From Thalassospira profundimaris (GTDB lineage: Bacteria; Pseudomonadota; Alphaproteobacteria; Rhodospirillales; Thalassospiraceae): a DNA stretch of 64,000 nucleotides. Under the pieces are notes generated by a model. It was not told where the DNA came from and did not search any database. It worked only from the letters and a program-made list of their open reading frames with translations. The stretch lies in the NCBI RefSeq assembly GCF_003326795.1, contig NZ_JPWI01000013.1, forward strand, positions 87,123 to 151,122, written 5' to 3'. Positions 26,006 to 35,205 of the stretch are shown here, in pieces (position 1 is the first letter of the stretch; every line of letters starts with the position of its first letter). The position numbers and the translations under genes were made by a program.

Positions 26006-26031
26006 CCCATCGCCCGGTGACGGGCGATGGG
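26006..26031 (+). other. Intergenic hairpin after the aminotransferase
   Basis: CCCATCGCCC and GGGCGATGGG form a perfect 10-bp stem around six bases, without a T-run. It lies 16 bases past the stop and may stabilise the transcript or act as a weak terminator. Confidence 0.55.
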
Positions 26032-26231
26032 GGCTTGCCGGATCGACAAAAAAATACCTGATCTGGCAACGCCACGGAGGAAACATCTGTTTCGCGATTT
26101 TTCCGACCGCGTCCCGTCTGGGAACAGACCCGCATAAAAACAAAAGGGTCTTTGGGGCGCGTAAGGACATAAGTCCGTCAGACCACAAAAGTGGCAAGGA
26201 CATAAAATATCAGATCAAGGAGGTATCTCGG

Positions 26232-27098
26232 ATGTCAATGCTGAGAGGCGGCCTGATTCAAATGAGCCTTAAGGGTTCAACTGATCAGACCCCCGAAGAA
26301 ATCCGCAAGGCCATGATCGACGCACATCTGCCCCTTATTGAAGAGGCGGGTAAAAAAGGCGTGCAGGTCCTGTGCTTTCAGGAGGTTTTCACACAGCCCT
26401 ATTTCTGTCCGAGCCAGGACAAGAAATGGTACGCGGCCGCGGAAAAAATTCCCGATGGTCCGACCACACAACTGATGTGCGAACTGGCAGCCAAATACAA
26501 AATGGTGATCGTTGTTCCGATCTATGAGGAAGACATTACCGGGGTGTATTACAACACTGCTGCGGTGATTGACGCCGATGGCACCTATCTTGGTAAATAC
26601 CGCAAAACCCATATCCCTCATGTCGCCGGTTTCTGGGAGAAATTCTTCTTCAAGCCGGGCGCTTCGGACTGGCCGGTCTTTGAGACCCAGTATTGCAAGC
26701 TTGGCGTTTATATCTGCTATGACCGCCACTTCCCGGAAGGCTGGCGTGCGCTGGCGCTTAATGGTGCGGAATATATCGTCAATCCGTCGGCCACGGTTGC
26801 AGGCGTCTCGGAATATATCTGGAAACTCGAACAGCCTGCATCGGCGGTTGCCAATGGCTGCTTTATCGGGGCGATCAACCGGGTTGGCCGCGAACAGCCG
26901 TGGGATATTGGCGAGTTTTACGGTCAAAGCTATTTCGTCAATCCGCGTGGCGAGATCGAAGCCCAGGCTTCGCGCGACAAGGACGAATTGCTGGTCCATG
27001 ACATGGATATGTCGATGGTGCGTGAAATCCGCAATAACTGGCAATTCTTCCGCGACCGTCGTCCGTCGACCTATACGCGCCTGACGGACGGAAACTGA
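26232..27098 (+). CDS. Nitrilase-family beta-ureidopropionase
   Basis: A 288-residue nitrilase-superfamily amidase. The Glu-Lys-Cys triad is visible: CFQEVFTQPYF, GKYRKTHIPHV and GVYICYDRHFPEGWRALAL. The extra FWEKFFFKPG segment is typical of N-carbamoyl-beta-alanine amidohydrolases, which release beta-alanine. AAGGAGG precedes the ATG by 9 bases. It lies 240 bases after the aminotransferase; the ABC transporter follows. It duplicates the step assigned to the M20 enzyme at 19547-20824. Confidence 0.88.
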   Translation: MSMLRGGLIQMSLKGSTDQTPEEIRKAMIDAHLPLIEEAGKKGVQVLCFQEVFTQPYFCPSQDKKWYAAAEKIPDGPTTQLMCELAAKYKMVIVVPIYEEDITGVYYNTAAVIDADGTYLGKYRKTHIPHVAGFWEKFFFKPGASDWPVFETQYCKLGVYICYDRHFPEGWRALALNGAEYIVNPSATVAGVSEYIWKLEQPASAVANGCFIGAINRVGREQPWDIGEFYGQSYFVNPRGEIEAQASRDKDELLVHDMDMSMVREIRNNWQFFRDRRPSTYTRLTDGN

Positions 27099-27109
27099 TT
27101 TCTGGATAC

Positions 27110-27141
27110 CGGCAAGCGGGCAAAGATCTGCTTGCCGTTTT
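27110..27141 (+). terminator. Probable terminator after the nitrilase gene
   Basis: GGCAAGC and GCTTGCC pair around 12 bases and are followed by GTTTTG. The T-run is short, so read-through into the ABC genes is possible. Confidence 0.5.
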
Positions 27142-27324
27142 GCTTTGACCGACATGAACGGGCCATGATCCCGTAATCCCGGCAATGACCGGGCAGACGC
27201 AACACATGCATCTGATCAAATGTTGGCAAGGTCCAGGGCAACGTCCCTGAAGGGAAGCTTCCATCGAGTGTGCCAGAAAAGTCTTTTCTGGTTCCGAGAG
27301 AGACATACGATCAGGGGAAACCCC

Positions 27325-28152
27325 ATGACGCTAAAACAAGTCGTCAATAATGTTGCTGAGATGCCCGCATCAAAGAACGCAGTTGTTGATATCAAAAACC
27401 TGTCGCTGACCTTTCAGACGGCGGACGGTCCGGTTTATGCGCTTTCTGATGTTGATCTGACGATCAATGAAGGCGATTTCGTTTCCTTTATCGGCCCGTC
27501 GGGCTGTGGCAAGACCACGCTGTTGCGCGTGATCGCCGACCTTGAAAAGGCCACCGGGGGCGATATTTCGATCAATGGCGTTTCGCCCGAACAGGCCCGC
27601 GAAAACCGCGCTTATGGCTATGTGTTCCAGGCGCCAGCCCTTTTGCCATGGCGTTCGATTGAACGTAACGTCACCTTGCCGCTTGAAATCATGGAGATTT
27701 CCAAGGAAGAGCGGATCAAACGTGCGCATGAAGCCCTTAAGCTTGTTGAACTCAACGGTTTTGAAAAGAAATTCCCATGGCAGCTGTCAGGCGGGATGCA
27801 GCAACGTGCCTCAATTGCGCGTGCATTGTCATTTGATGCCGATCTGCTTTTGATGGACGAGCCGTTTGGCGCGCTTGATGAAATCGTGCGTGATCACCTT
27901 AATGAACAGCTTTTGAAGCTGTGGGCGCGCACCAACAAGACGGTGGCCTTTGTCACCCACTCGATCCCCGAGGCGGTCTATCTGTCGACCAAGATTGTCG
28001 TCATGTCACCGCGTCCGGGCCGCATCATTGATGTGATTGAAACCGATTTCCCGCGTGAGCGTAATCTTGATATCCGTGAAACACCGGAATTCCTCGAGAT
28101 CGCGCATCGGGTTCGCGAAGGTTTGCGCGCGGGGCACAGCAATGACGAGTAA
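27325..28152 (+). CDS. ABC transporter ATP-binding protein (pyrimidine-linked importer)
   Basis: A 275-residue ATPase of the nitrate/taurine/thiamine-precursor importer group. Walker A GPSGCGKTT, Q-loop YVFQAPALLPW, signature LSGGMQQRASIARAL, Walker B LLLMDEPFGALDE and H-loop FVTHSIPEAVYL are all intact. ATG 27325 is preceded by CAGGGG; the frame extends 35 codons upstream without similarity. The permease gene starts inside its last codons. Substrate is probably a pyrimidine or a degradation intermediate, inferred from the neighbours. Confidence 0.88.
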   Translation: MTLKQVVNNVAEMPASKNAVVDIKNLSLTFQTADGPVYALSDVDLTINEGDFVSFIGPSGCGKTTLLRVIADLEKATGGDISINGVSPEQARENRAYGYVFQAPALLPWRSIERNVTLPLEIMEISKEERIKRAHEALKLVELNGFEKKFPWQLSGGMQQRASIARALSFDADLLLMDEPFGALDEIVRDHLNEQLLKLWARTNKTVAFVTHSIPEAVYLSTKIVVMSPRPGRIIDVIETDFPRERNLDIRETPEFLEIAHRVREGLRAGHSNDE

Positions 28153-29071
28153 CACTGCCACCATGACCGGGTCCCTTGCCGGACCGTCGATCTGGTCCCG
28201 GATGATGTCGGGACAGACCGGTCCGGTCTGTGTTGTTCTGATTGCACTGTTTGTTCTCTGGTATGTCGGCGCAGTCTTCATGAATGCACCGACCCAGATC
28301 GACAAATACAATCGTGCGGACCAGACCTGGACCACCAGCCAGTTGATCGAAGATACCCTGGCACAGGAACGCCCGATCCTTCCGGCCCCCCACCAGGTGG
28401 CACAGGAAATGTACAAGACCATCTTTGCCACCAGCATCACGTCAAAACGCTCGCTGGTTTATCACAGCTGGGTGACGCTTTCCTCGACCCTGCTCGGGTT
28501 CGGGATCGGCACCATTCTGGGCATTGTTCTGGCCGTCGGCATTGTGCATGTCATGACGCTTGAAAAAAGCCTGATGCCGTGGGTGATTTCATCGCAAACC
28601 ATTCCGATCCTTGCCATTGCGCCGATGATCATCGTCGTTCTGGGGGCCATCGGGATCAAGGGCGTTGTGCCCAAGGCGGTGATTTCGACCTATTTGTGCT
28701 TCTTCCCTGTGACGATCAGTATGGTCAAGGGGCTTCGGTCGCCGCAAGTCATCCAGCTTGATCTGATGCGGACCTATAATGCCTCGAAATGGCAGACCTT
28801 CTGGCAACTGCGGTTGCCATCGGCGATGCCTTATCTGTTTGCCAGCCTGAAAGTCGCGATTGCGATCAGTCTGGTCGGTGCGATTGTCGGTGAATTGCCG
28901 ACCGGTGCACAGGCCGGTCTGGGTGCACGTCTTCTGGCCGGGTCCTATTACGGTCAGACCATCCAGATCTGGTCAGCGCTTCTGACGGCGGCCTTTGTTG
29001 CCGCCATGATGGTGGTGATTGTCGGATGGTGTGAACGCCGCGTCCTTGCCCGGATGGGGGTAAAGGCATGA
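28142..29071 (+). CDS. ABC transporter permease 1
   Basis: A 309-residue inner-membrane permease with about six helices and the BPD-transp-1 loop (QLDLMRTYNASKWQTFWQLR, LPSAMPYLFASLKVA), where the ATPase docks. The start is ATG 28142, which overlaps the ATPase gene by 11 bases. A region of about 70 residues after the first helix is periplasmic. It overlaps the next permease gene at ATGA, so translation is coupled through the operon. Confidence 0.87.
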   Translation: MTSNTATMTGSLAGPSIWSRMMSGQTGPVCVVLIALFVLWYVGAVFMNAPTQIDKYNRADQTWTTSQLIEDTLAQERPILPAPHQVAQEMYKTIFATSITSKRSLVYHSWVTLSSTLLGFGIGTILGIVLAVGIVHVMTLEKSLMPWVISSQTIPILAIAPMIIVVLGAIGIKGVVPKAVISTYLCFFPVTISMVKGLRSPQVIQLDLMRTYNASKWQTFWQLRLPSAMPYLFASLKVAIAISLVGAIVGELPTGAQAGLGARLLAGSYYGQTIQIWSALLTAAFVAAMMVVIVGWCERRVLARMGVKA

Positions 29072-30225
29072 CCGAGATGAAACTTGATAAATTCTGTCTG
29101 GTGGGCGCGATTGCAGCCCTTCTGGCGCTGATCTTCCCGCTTGCCGGTATTGATGCCGATACTGGTAAACAGGTCGCCTTTGTCAGTGATATTCCCGGTC
29201 TTGCCATTGCCATGGCGCTTTGCGTGATCGCCGGGGCGGCCTTTACCTGGCTTGGCGTGCGTTCCGTCATCAGTGGTGTGATCATTCTGGCCGTCGCGGT
29301 GTTTGGCTGCTGGCAGGCGATTGCGACGCTTTATGATCATGGTGTTGCGGGCTTTGCCGGGACCGGTTTCTGGTTGTTCATCCTTTCGCTTTGGGCCTTT
29401 GTCTGGCGCGGGATTGATGTGATTGCCAATTACCGTTCTCTGGAAACAGCCAAACAACAGATCGCCAATGTTACCGTGCCGGTGGCGTTCGGGTTTTGGC
29501 TTTTGTTTGTCTGGGAAGTTCTGGTTGCCGGATTTGGCGTGCCGCAGGTTCTGTTGCCGCCGCCCAGCATGATCGGTGTGCGGTTTGTTACCTCGACCGA
29601 TATCATGGCGGCTGATTTCTATCAGACCTTTGTGAAGGCGGTTCTGAGCGGCTATGTGCTTGGATGTGGTTCGGCCTTTGTCATGGCAATTGCCGTGGAC
29701 CGGGTGCCGTTCCTCAAACGCGGTCTGTTGCCACTGGGCAATATGGTGTCGGCACTGCCGATCATCGGGGTGGCACCGATCATGGTGATGTGGTTTGGCT
29801 TTGACTGGCAGTCAAAGGCCGCGGTGATCGTGATCATGACCTTCTTCCCGATGCTGGTGAATACGGTGACCGGGCTTAATGCGGCCGGAAAGCTTGAACG
29901 CGACCTGATGGCGACCTATGCGTCGGGTTACTGGTCGACGCTGTTCCGCTTGCGGTTGCCTGCGGCCATGCCGTTCGTATTCAACGCACTTAAAATCAAT
30001 TCCACGCTTGCGCTGATTGGTGCAATCGTCGCCGAATTTTTCGGCACCCCGATTGTTGGTATGGGCTTCCGCATTTCGACCGAGGTCGGGCGGATGAATA
30101 TCGACATGGTCTGGGCAGAGATCGCTTTGGCGGCCCTTGCGGGGACCGCCTTCTATGGGGCCGTGGCTTATATCGAGAGAAAAGCGACGTCATGGCATCC
30201 ATCTTTTCGGGTACGTCGCCATTAA
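29068..30225 (+). CDS. ABC transporter permease 2
   Basis: A 385-residue permease. The N-terminal ~130 residues form three or four extra hydrophobic helices before the core domain (about 135-380), which carries the docking motif GKLERDLMATYASGYWSTLF and LPAAMPFVFNALK. The start ATG overlaps the previous stop (ATGA). Together with permease 1 it would form a heterodimeric channel. Confidence 0.87.
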   Translation: MTEMKLDKFCLVGAIAALLALIFPLAGIDADTGKQVAFVSDIPGLAIAMALCVIAGAAFTWLGVRSVISGVIILAVAVFGCWQAIATLYDHGVAGFAGTGFWLFILSLWAFVWRGIDVIANYRSLETAKQQIANVTVPVAFGFWLLFVWEVLVAGFGVPQVLLPPPSMIGVRFVTSTDIMAADFYQTFVKAVLSGYVLGCGSAFVMAIAVDRVPFLKRGLLPLGNMVSALPIIGVAPIMVMWFGFDWQSKAAVIVIMTFFPMLVNTVTGLNAAGKLERDLMATYASGYWSTLFRLRLPAAMPFVFNALKINSTLALIGAIVAEFFGTPIVGMGFRISTEVGRMNIDMVWAEIALAALAGTAFYGAVAYIERKATSWHPSFRVRRH

Positions 30226-30286
30226 AGGCACAATCAAAGACGGCCCACCGGGAGGACTTGACTACAACCTGAGGAGACATCGACGA

Positions 30287-31270
30287 ATGAAGAAATTGTT
30301 TGCGACTGCATTAGGGTTGAGTTTCGGTCTGACATCGCTTTCGGCGATGGCAGCAGATGAAGTAACCTTGCAGCTTAAATGGGTCACACAGGCCCAGTTT
30401 GCCGGTTATTACGTGGCACTCGACAAGGGTTTCTACGAAGAAGCCGATCTTGACGTGACCATCAATCCGGGCGGTCCGGATATCGCCCCGCCGCAGGTGA
30501 TTGCCGGTGGTGGTGCAGATGTGATTATTGACTGGATGCCGTCCGCACTTGCATCGCGTGAAAAAGGCGTGGCGCTGGTCAATATCGCACAGCCCTTTGC
30601 CAAATCGGGCATGATGCTGACCTGCCTTAAGGAAACCGGTGTTGAAAGCCCGGATGACTTCCCGGGCCGTACGCTTGGCGTCTGGTTCTTTGGCAACGAA
30701 TATCCGTTCCTGAGCTGGATGTCGAAGCTTGGCATTCCGACCGATGGCGGCGACAAGGGGGTTACGGTTCTTAAACAGGGCTTTAACGTTGACCCGCTGC
30801 TTCAGAAGCAGGCCGATTGCATTTCGACCATGACCTATAACGAATACTGGCAGGTGATTGATGCCGGTATCTCGGAAGGTGATCTCAAGGTCTTCAAATA
30901 CGAAGATCAGGGTGTCGCGACCCTTGAAGACGGCCTTTATGTTCTTGAAGACAAACTCAAGGACCCGGCATTCGTCGACAAGATGGCGCGTTTCGTAGAT
31001 GCCAGCATGAAAGGCTGGATGTATGCGAAAGAAAACCCGGAAGAAGCCGCAACCATCGTGCTTGATAACGATGCAACCGGTGCCCAGACCGAAAAACATC
31101 AGGTCCGCATGATGACCGAAATTGCCAAACTGCTTGGCGATTCCGGCAAACTCGACGAGGCAGCTTATCAGCGTACCGTTGACAGCCTGCTCTCTGGCGG
31201 TTCTGACCCGGTCATCACCAAGGAGCCGGAAGGCGCCTGGACCCATGCGGTGACCGACAAGGTCATGTAA
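30287..31270 (+). CDS. ABC substrate-binding protein, NMT1/THI5-like
   Basis: A 327-residue periplasmic binding protein with a signal peptide (MKKLFATALGLSFGLTSLSA-MAAD). The mature N-terminus, VTLQLKWVTQAQFAGYYVAL followed by DKGFYEEADLDVTI, is typical of the NMT1/THI5-like family, which binds pyrimidine-like compounds such as HMP as well as sulfonates. GAGGAG precedes ATG 30287. The last gene of the importer operon before dihydropyrimidinase, it should deliver the pathway substrate. Confidence 0.88.
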   Translation: MKKLFATALGLSFGLTSLSAMAADEVTLQLKWVTQAQFAGYYVALDKGFYEEADLDVTINPGGPDIAPPQVIAGGGADVIIDWMPSALASREKGVALVNIAQPFAKSGMMLTCLKETGVESPDDFPGRTLGVWFFGNEYPFLSWMSKLGIPTDGGDKGVTVLKQGFNVDPLLQKQADCISTMTYNEYWQVIDAGISEGDLKVFKYEDQGVATLEDGLYVLEDKLKDPAFVDKMARFVDASMKGWMYAKENPEEAATIVLDNDATGAQTEKHQVRMMTEIAKLLGDSGKLDEAAYQRTVDSLLSGGSDPVITKEPEGAWTHAVTDKVM

Positions 31271-31281
31271 TCCGACTTTAC

Positions 31282-31315
31282 CTGTCTGGCGGTGGCATCT
31301 TGCGCCGCCAGACAG
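31282..31315 (+). other. Hairpin between binding-protein and dihydropyrimidinase genes
   Basis: CTGTCTGGCGG and CCGCCAGACAG form a perfect 11-bp stem around 12 bases, with no T-run. Such structures often protect the upstream binding-protein message. Confidence 0.65.
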
Positions 31316-31428
31316 AATTACCTCCCGAATTTGATGTGAAACGAGATGCCCCGGTGACGTCCGGGAATTGGGTGAAATGCCGGGATGGCCCGCAACTTTT
31401 CGCCAAACAGACAGACAAGGAGCCACCC

Positions 31429-32880
31429 ATGTCCATGGTTATTCGTGGCGGAACCATCGTTACCGCCGATCTGACATACAAATCCGATATCCTGATCGAG
31501 GACGGCAAGATTGCCGCGATCGGAGACAACCTGACCGGGGACAAGGTGATCGACGCCGATGGCTGCTATGTAATGCCCGGCGGGATTGATCCGCACACCC
31601 ATATGGAAATGCCCTTTATGGGGACCTATTCCGCCGACGATTTCGAAAGCGGCACCAAGGCGGCTGTTGCCGGTGGCACCACCATGGTGGTTGATTTCTG
31701 CCTGCCTTCGCCAAACCAGTCGCTGCTTGAAGCGCTTCAGGCGTGGGACAACAAATCATCCAAGGCGGTTTGCGATTATTCCTTCCACATGGCGATCACC
31801 TGGTGGAGCGAGCAGGTCTTTGACGAAATGAAGACCATCGTTCAGGAAAAAGGCATCAACACCTTCAAGCATTTCATGGCCTATAAGGGCGCGCTTATGG
31901 TGGATGATGACGAGATGTTTGCATCCTTCTCGCGCTGTTCGGAACTGGGTGCGATGCCGCTTGTCCATGCCGAGAACGGTGACGTTGTCGCCACCCTTCA
32001 GCAGAAATTGCTGGCCGAAGGCAATAACGGCCCCGAAGCCCATGCCTATTCCCGCCCGGTCGATGTCGAAGGGGAGGCGTGCAACCGTGCGATCATGATA
32101 GCCGATATGGCCAATGTGCCACTTTATATCGTGCATGTTTCCTGCGAACCGGCCCATGAAGCCATTCGTCGCGCGCGTGCCAATGGCAAACGCGTGTTTG
32201 GTGAACCGCTGATCCAGCACCTGATCCTTGATGACAGCGAATATAAAAACCCGGACTGGGATCATGCGGCACGTCGCGTCATGTCCCCGCCATTCCGCAG
32301 CAAGGAACATCAGGACGGTCTGTGGAACGGTCTGGCATCGGGCAGCTTGCAGGTTGTCGCGACCGACCATTGCGCCTTTACCACCGAACAGAAACGCTAT
32401 GGCGTTGGCGATTTCACCAAGATCCCGAACGGCACGGGCGGCCTTGAAGACCGCATGCCGCTTCTCTGGAGCTATGGTGTCAATACCGGTCGCCTGACCC
32501 CGAACGAATTCGTGGCGGCAACCTCGACCAATATTGCCAAGATTCTCAATATCTATCCGCGCAAGGGTGCGATCCTTGTCGGGGCGGATGCGGATCTTGT
32601 GGTCTGGGATCCGAAGGCGTCGAAAACCATTACCGCCAAGCACCAGCAATCGACCATCGATTACAACGTGTTTGAAGGCATCGAGGTCACCGGTCTTCCG
32701 CGCTATACGCTCAGCCGTGGTCGCATCGCCGCCGAGGAAGGTGTGGTTCTCGCCAAATGCGGCGACGGCGAATTCATCGCCCGCGAACCCTATCCGGCAG
32801 TCAACAAGGCGCTGTCGAAATGGAAAGAAATCACCTCACCTCGCAAGGTCGAACGCAGCGGCATTCCCGCAGGCGTCTAG
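31429..32880 (+). CDS. hydA: Dihydropyrimidinase (D-hydantoinase)
   Basis: A 483-residue cyclic amidohydrolase that opens dihydrouracil/dihydrothymine to N-carbamoyl-beta-alanines. Metal and catalytic motifs: GGIDPHTHMEMPF, the carbamylated lysine in FKHFMAYKGALM, VHAENGDVV, PLYIVHVSCEPAHEA, and VATDHCAFTTEQK with the metal Asp. It ends SPRKVERSGIP, usual for the family. ATG 31429 has AAGGAG 7 bases upstream; the 43-codon extension has no similarity. It closes the pyrimidine cluster and is followed by a strong terminator. Confidence 0.94.
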   Translation: MSMVIRGGTIVTADLTYKSDILIEDGKIAAIGDNLTGDKVIDADGCYVMPGGIDPHTHMEMPFMGTYSADDFESGTKAAVAGGTTMVVDFCLPSPNQSLLEALQAWDNKSSKAVCDYSFHMAITWWSEQVFDEMKTIVQEKGINTFKHFMAYKGALMVDDDEMFASFSRCSELGAMPLVHAENGDVVATLQQKLLAEGNNGPEAHAYSRPVDVEGEACNRAIMIADMANVPLYIVHVSCEPAHEAIRRARANGKRVFGEPLIQHLILDDSEYKNPDWDHAARRVMSPPFRSKEHQDGLWNGLASGSLQVVATDHCAFTTEQKRYGVGDFTKIPNGTGGLEDRMPLLWSYGVNTGRLTPNEFVAATSTNIAKILNIYPRKGAILVGADADLVVWDPKASKTITAKHQQSTIDYNVFEGIEVTGLPRYTLSRGRIAAEEGVVLAKCGDGEFIAREPYPAVNKALSKWKEITSPRKVERSGIPAGV

Positions 32881-32907
32881 GCGGCGAACCGAACGAACAA
32901 ACAGAAA

Positions 32908-32935
32908 CAGGGCAGCCATTGGCTGCCCTGTTTTG
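32908..32935 (+). terminator. Intrinsic terminator
   Basis: CAGGGCAGCC and GGCTGCCCTG pair around ATT and are followed by TTTTGCTTT. It ends the importer-dihydropyrimidinase operon. Confidence 0.88.
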
Positions 32936-32979
32936 CTTTAGGAGTTCTGTGGGAATTCTTTGGGATCTCAGCGGCGCGG

Positions 32980-33300
32980 TCAGGTCGGGCTGAACAGTTT
33001 CAGCATGACGATCCCGCCCAGGATCATGCAGATCGCGATCAGGCGACCGATACTGGCCGCTTCACCCAGCATGACAATGCCGAAAATCACCGCGCCCACT
33101 GCGCCAATGCCGGTCCAGATGGCATAGGCCGTGCCAAGCGGAATGGTGCGCATGGCAAGGGCCAGCAACCAGAAGCTGCCGATCATGGTGACAAGGGTAA
33201 AGATGGTCGGGATCGGTTTGGTGAAACCTTCGGAATATTTCAGGCCCGACGCCCAGCAAACTTCCAGAACACCGGCGATAATCAATGCAATCCAGGCCAT
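32980..33300 (-). CDS. gdx: Guanidinium exporter Gdx (SugE, SMR family)
   Basis: A 106-residue four-helix small multidrug resistance protein. MAWIALIIAGVLEVCWASGL carries the conserved Glu and the CWA sequence, followed by GLKYSEGFTK; GTAYAIWTGIGAVG is the helix-3 signature. WASGLK rather than the WxTxLK of EmrE-type pumps marks the SugE/Gdx branch, which exports guanidinium in exchange for protons. The guanidine-II riboswitch directly upstream supports this strongly. Confidence 0.92.
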   Translation of the reverse strand: MAWIALIIAGVLEVCWASGLKYSEGFTKPIPTIFTLVTMIGSFWLLALAMRTIPLGTAYAIWTGIGAVGAVIFGIVMLGEAASIGRLIAICMILGGIVMLKLFSPT

Positions 33301-33319
33301 GGGTGGCCTCCTGTCTTAA

Positions 33320-33366
33320 GGGGCCGTCCCCATTGATCCTGTAACGACATCCGGTCGTCCGGATAT
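33320..33366 (-). promoter_or_regulatory. Guanidine-II riboswitch (mini-ykkC)
   Basis: The minus strand carries two small hairpins with ACGR tetraloops, which define this class: ATCCGG-ACGA-CCGGAT (33349-33364) and GGGG-ACGG-CCCC (33320-33331), separated by 17 bases. The second stem lies just before the AGGAGG ribosome-binding site of gdx, so guanidine binding should free translation. Confidence 0.9.
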
Positions 33367-33668
33367 CGAGGCGGCAAGCCGCAATGTCTGAACCAAATTT
33401 TAGGACAAAGAGACAAGATCGGCAATGCAGAAATGCTGCATTGCGGCAATGTCGGAAATGTGAGGAAACTTCAGGAAACATGCCGAAATTCTAAATTAAA
33501 TATCGCCATAACCCTGTGTGCACGGGGCATTTTTATTGTGCAATTTGTAGCCCCCGGACATATGATTGATTGTATTGGTATAACGTTCTTCAATCTTGAA
33601 CTCTGCCTGTGGCGCAAACCGGGAATTGCCCCGGTTGCCTGTCCGGGCAGGCATGTTAAGGGCATCAC
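33367..33668. other. Intergenic region before the SPFH gene
   Basis: About 300 bases between the riboswitch and the SPFH gene should hold both promoters. Imperfect repeats of GCAATGCAG/ATGCTGCATTGC near 33422-33446 form a small inverted repeat. Nothing else is recognised. Confidence 0.4.
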
Positions 33669-34595
33669 ATGCAATCAACTTTCGCAGTTTTCTCGGTCGC
33701 TTTTGTTGTGCTGGCCGCCGTTCTGACCTTTATGAGTGTCAAGATCGTCCCGCAAGGATACGAGTTCACAGTTGAACGATTGGGGCGGTATCTGAAAACA
33801 CTTGATCCCGGCCTGCATGTGCTTATTCCGCTGTTTGATCGTGTCGGACAACGCATGAGCCTGATGGAACGCGTGCTTGATATTCCAAGTCAGGAAGTGA
33901 TTTCCAAGGATAACGCATCTGTGGTTGTTGATGGCGTGGTGTTCATCCGTGTGACCAATACCAAGGATGCGTCCTATAAGGTCGAAAGTCTCGATTACGC
34001 GGTTCAGAACCTTGCCATGACCAACTTGCGCAGTGTTCTGGGGTCGATGGAGCTTGATGAAATGCTGTCGAACCGCGAAAAGATCAGCGCGTCGCTTTTG
34101 ATGGTTCTTGATGAAGCCACCAGCGATTGGGGGGTGAAAATCACCCGTGTTGAAATCAAGGACGTCAATCCGCCGGAAGACCTGACCGAAGCCATGAACC
34201 GCCAGATGAAGGCCGAACGCGAAAAGCGTGCCCTGATCCTTGAGGCCGATGGCGAACGCGAAGCAAATATCAAACGTGCAGAAGGTGAAAAGTCCGCAGC
34301 AGTTCTGGCCGCCGAGGGGCGCATGATTGCTGCCGACCTTGATGCGCAGGCCCGTGAACGTACGGCTGCCGCCGAGGCCAAGGCAACCGAGATTGTCTCG
34401 ACTGCAATTCGCGATGGTGACATTCAGGCAATCAATTACTTCGTTGCCCAGAAATATGTTGAATCGCTTGGGCAAGTTGCCTCAAGCCCCAACAGCAAGC
34501 TGGTCTTCATGCCATTGGATGCATCCGGAATTGTGGGATCGATCGGCGGGGTTTCCGAACTGATCAAGACGATCTCCCAGAAAGACGGCAAGTAA
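33669..34595 (+). CDS. SPFH/band-7 (stomatin-like, QmcA type) membrane protein
   Basis: A 308-residue protein with one N-terminal membrane helix (about 5-25), then the SPFH domain ([48 protein letters not shown]) and an alanine/glutamate-rich coiled coil (about 180-250). A C-terminal segment ends [15 protein letters not shown]. These proteins form oligomeric membrane microdomain scaffolds. The NfeD gene 21 bases downstream is its usual partner. Confidence 0.88.
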   Translation: MQSTFAVFSVAFVVLAAVLTFMSVKIVPQGYEFTVERLGRYLKTLDPGLHVLIPLFDRVGQRMSLMERVLDIPSQEVISKDNASVVVDGVVFIRVTNTKDASYKVESLDYAVQNLAMTNLRSVLGSMELDEMLSNREKISASLLMVLDEATSDWGVKITRVEIKDVNPPEDLTEAMNRQMKAEREKRALILEADGEREANIKRAEGEKSAAVLAAEGRMIAADLDAQARERTAAAEAKATEIVSTAIRDGDIQAINYFVAQKYVESLGQVASSPNSKLVFMPLDASGIVGSIGGVSELIKTISQKDGK

Positions 34596-34616
34596 CCGAC
34601 ATTTGGAAGTGTTGCG

Positions 34617-35090
34617 ATGGACATGTTTTCGAACCTTGCGGTCGAGTTCTGGCACTGGTGGATACTGGCCTGTGTGTTTCTCGTCCTTGAAATGGTGCTG
34701 CCCGGGATCATCTTTTTGTGGTTGTCGATTGCCGCTGCGATTGCGGGGATCATCCTTTTGATCGTTCCTGACATCTCGCCGGAATTCCAGCTGATCGCAT
34801 TTGGCGTGCTGAGTGTGATTGCGGTGCTGGTTGGCAGGCGTTTTCTGAAACCCGGCCGTTCGGGCACGACGGACGAGGATGTCAGCAGTGCCAGTTCTTC
34901 ACTGGTTGGCAAAACCGCAATCCTGACCGAAAAAACCGTCAATGGTCAGATCCGTCAAAGCGTGTATGGCTCAAGCTGGGTTCTGGTCGCCGAACGTGAC
35001 CTTCCCAAGGGACAGAAAGTGCGTGTCAGTGAGGTGAGTGGCAGCAAGCTTCTGATCGAGCCGGTAATGACCGATCCGGAAGAAACCTGA
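34617..35090 (+). CDS. NfeD family protein (short type)
   Basis: A 157-residue protein with two or three membrane helices (WWILACVFLVLEMVLPGIIF, LSIAAAIAGIILLIV, LIAFGVLSVIAVLVG), then a small soluble OB-fold domain (LVGKTAILTEKTVNGQ, GSSWVLVAERDLPKGQKV). It lacks the protease domain of long NfeD proteins. Pairing with the SPFH protein is the standard arrangement in membrane quality control. A terminator follows. Confidence 0.88.
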   Translation: MDMFSNLAVEFWHWWILACVFLVLEMVLPGIIFLWLSIAAAIAGIILLIVPDISPEFQLIAFGVLSVIAVLVGRRFLKPGRSGTTDEDVSSASSSLVGKTAILTEKTVNGQIRQSVYGSSWVLVAERDLPKGQKVRVSEVSGSKLLIEPVMTDPEET

Positions 35091-35139
35091 TTGCGACTTT
35101 ACTGTCGTTTGGACGGCTTCTTTAATCCTGACCTCGTTC

Positions 35140-35176
35140 AATGTGCCGATGTATTGTAAGATCATCGGCACATTTT
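35140..35176 (+). terminator. Terminator after the SPFH/NfeD pair
   Basis: AATGTGCCGATG and CATCGGCACATT form a perfect 12-bp stem around 11 bases; TTATAT follows. It lies just upstream of mobA. Confidence 0.65.
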
Positions 35177-35205
35177 ATATCCAGCTGAAATCCCGGATCC
35201 ATCGC

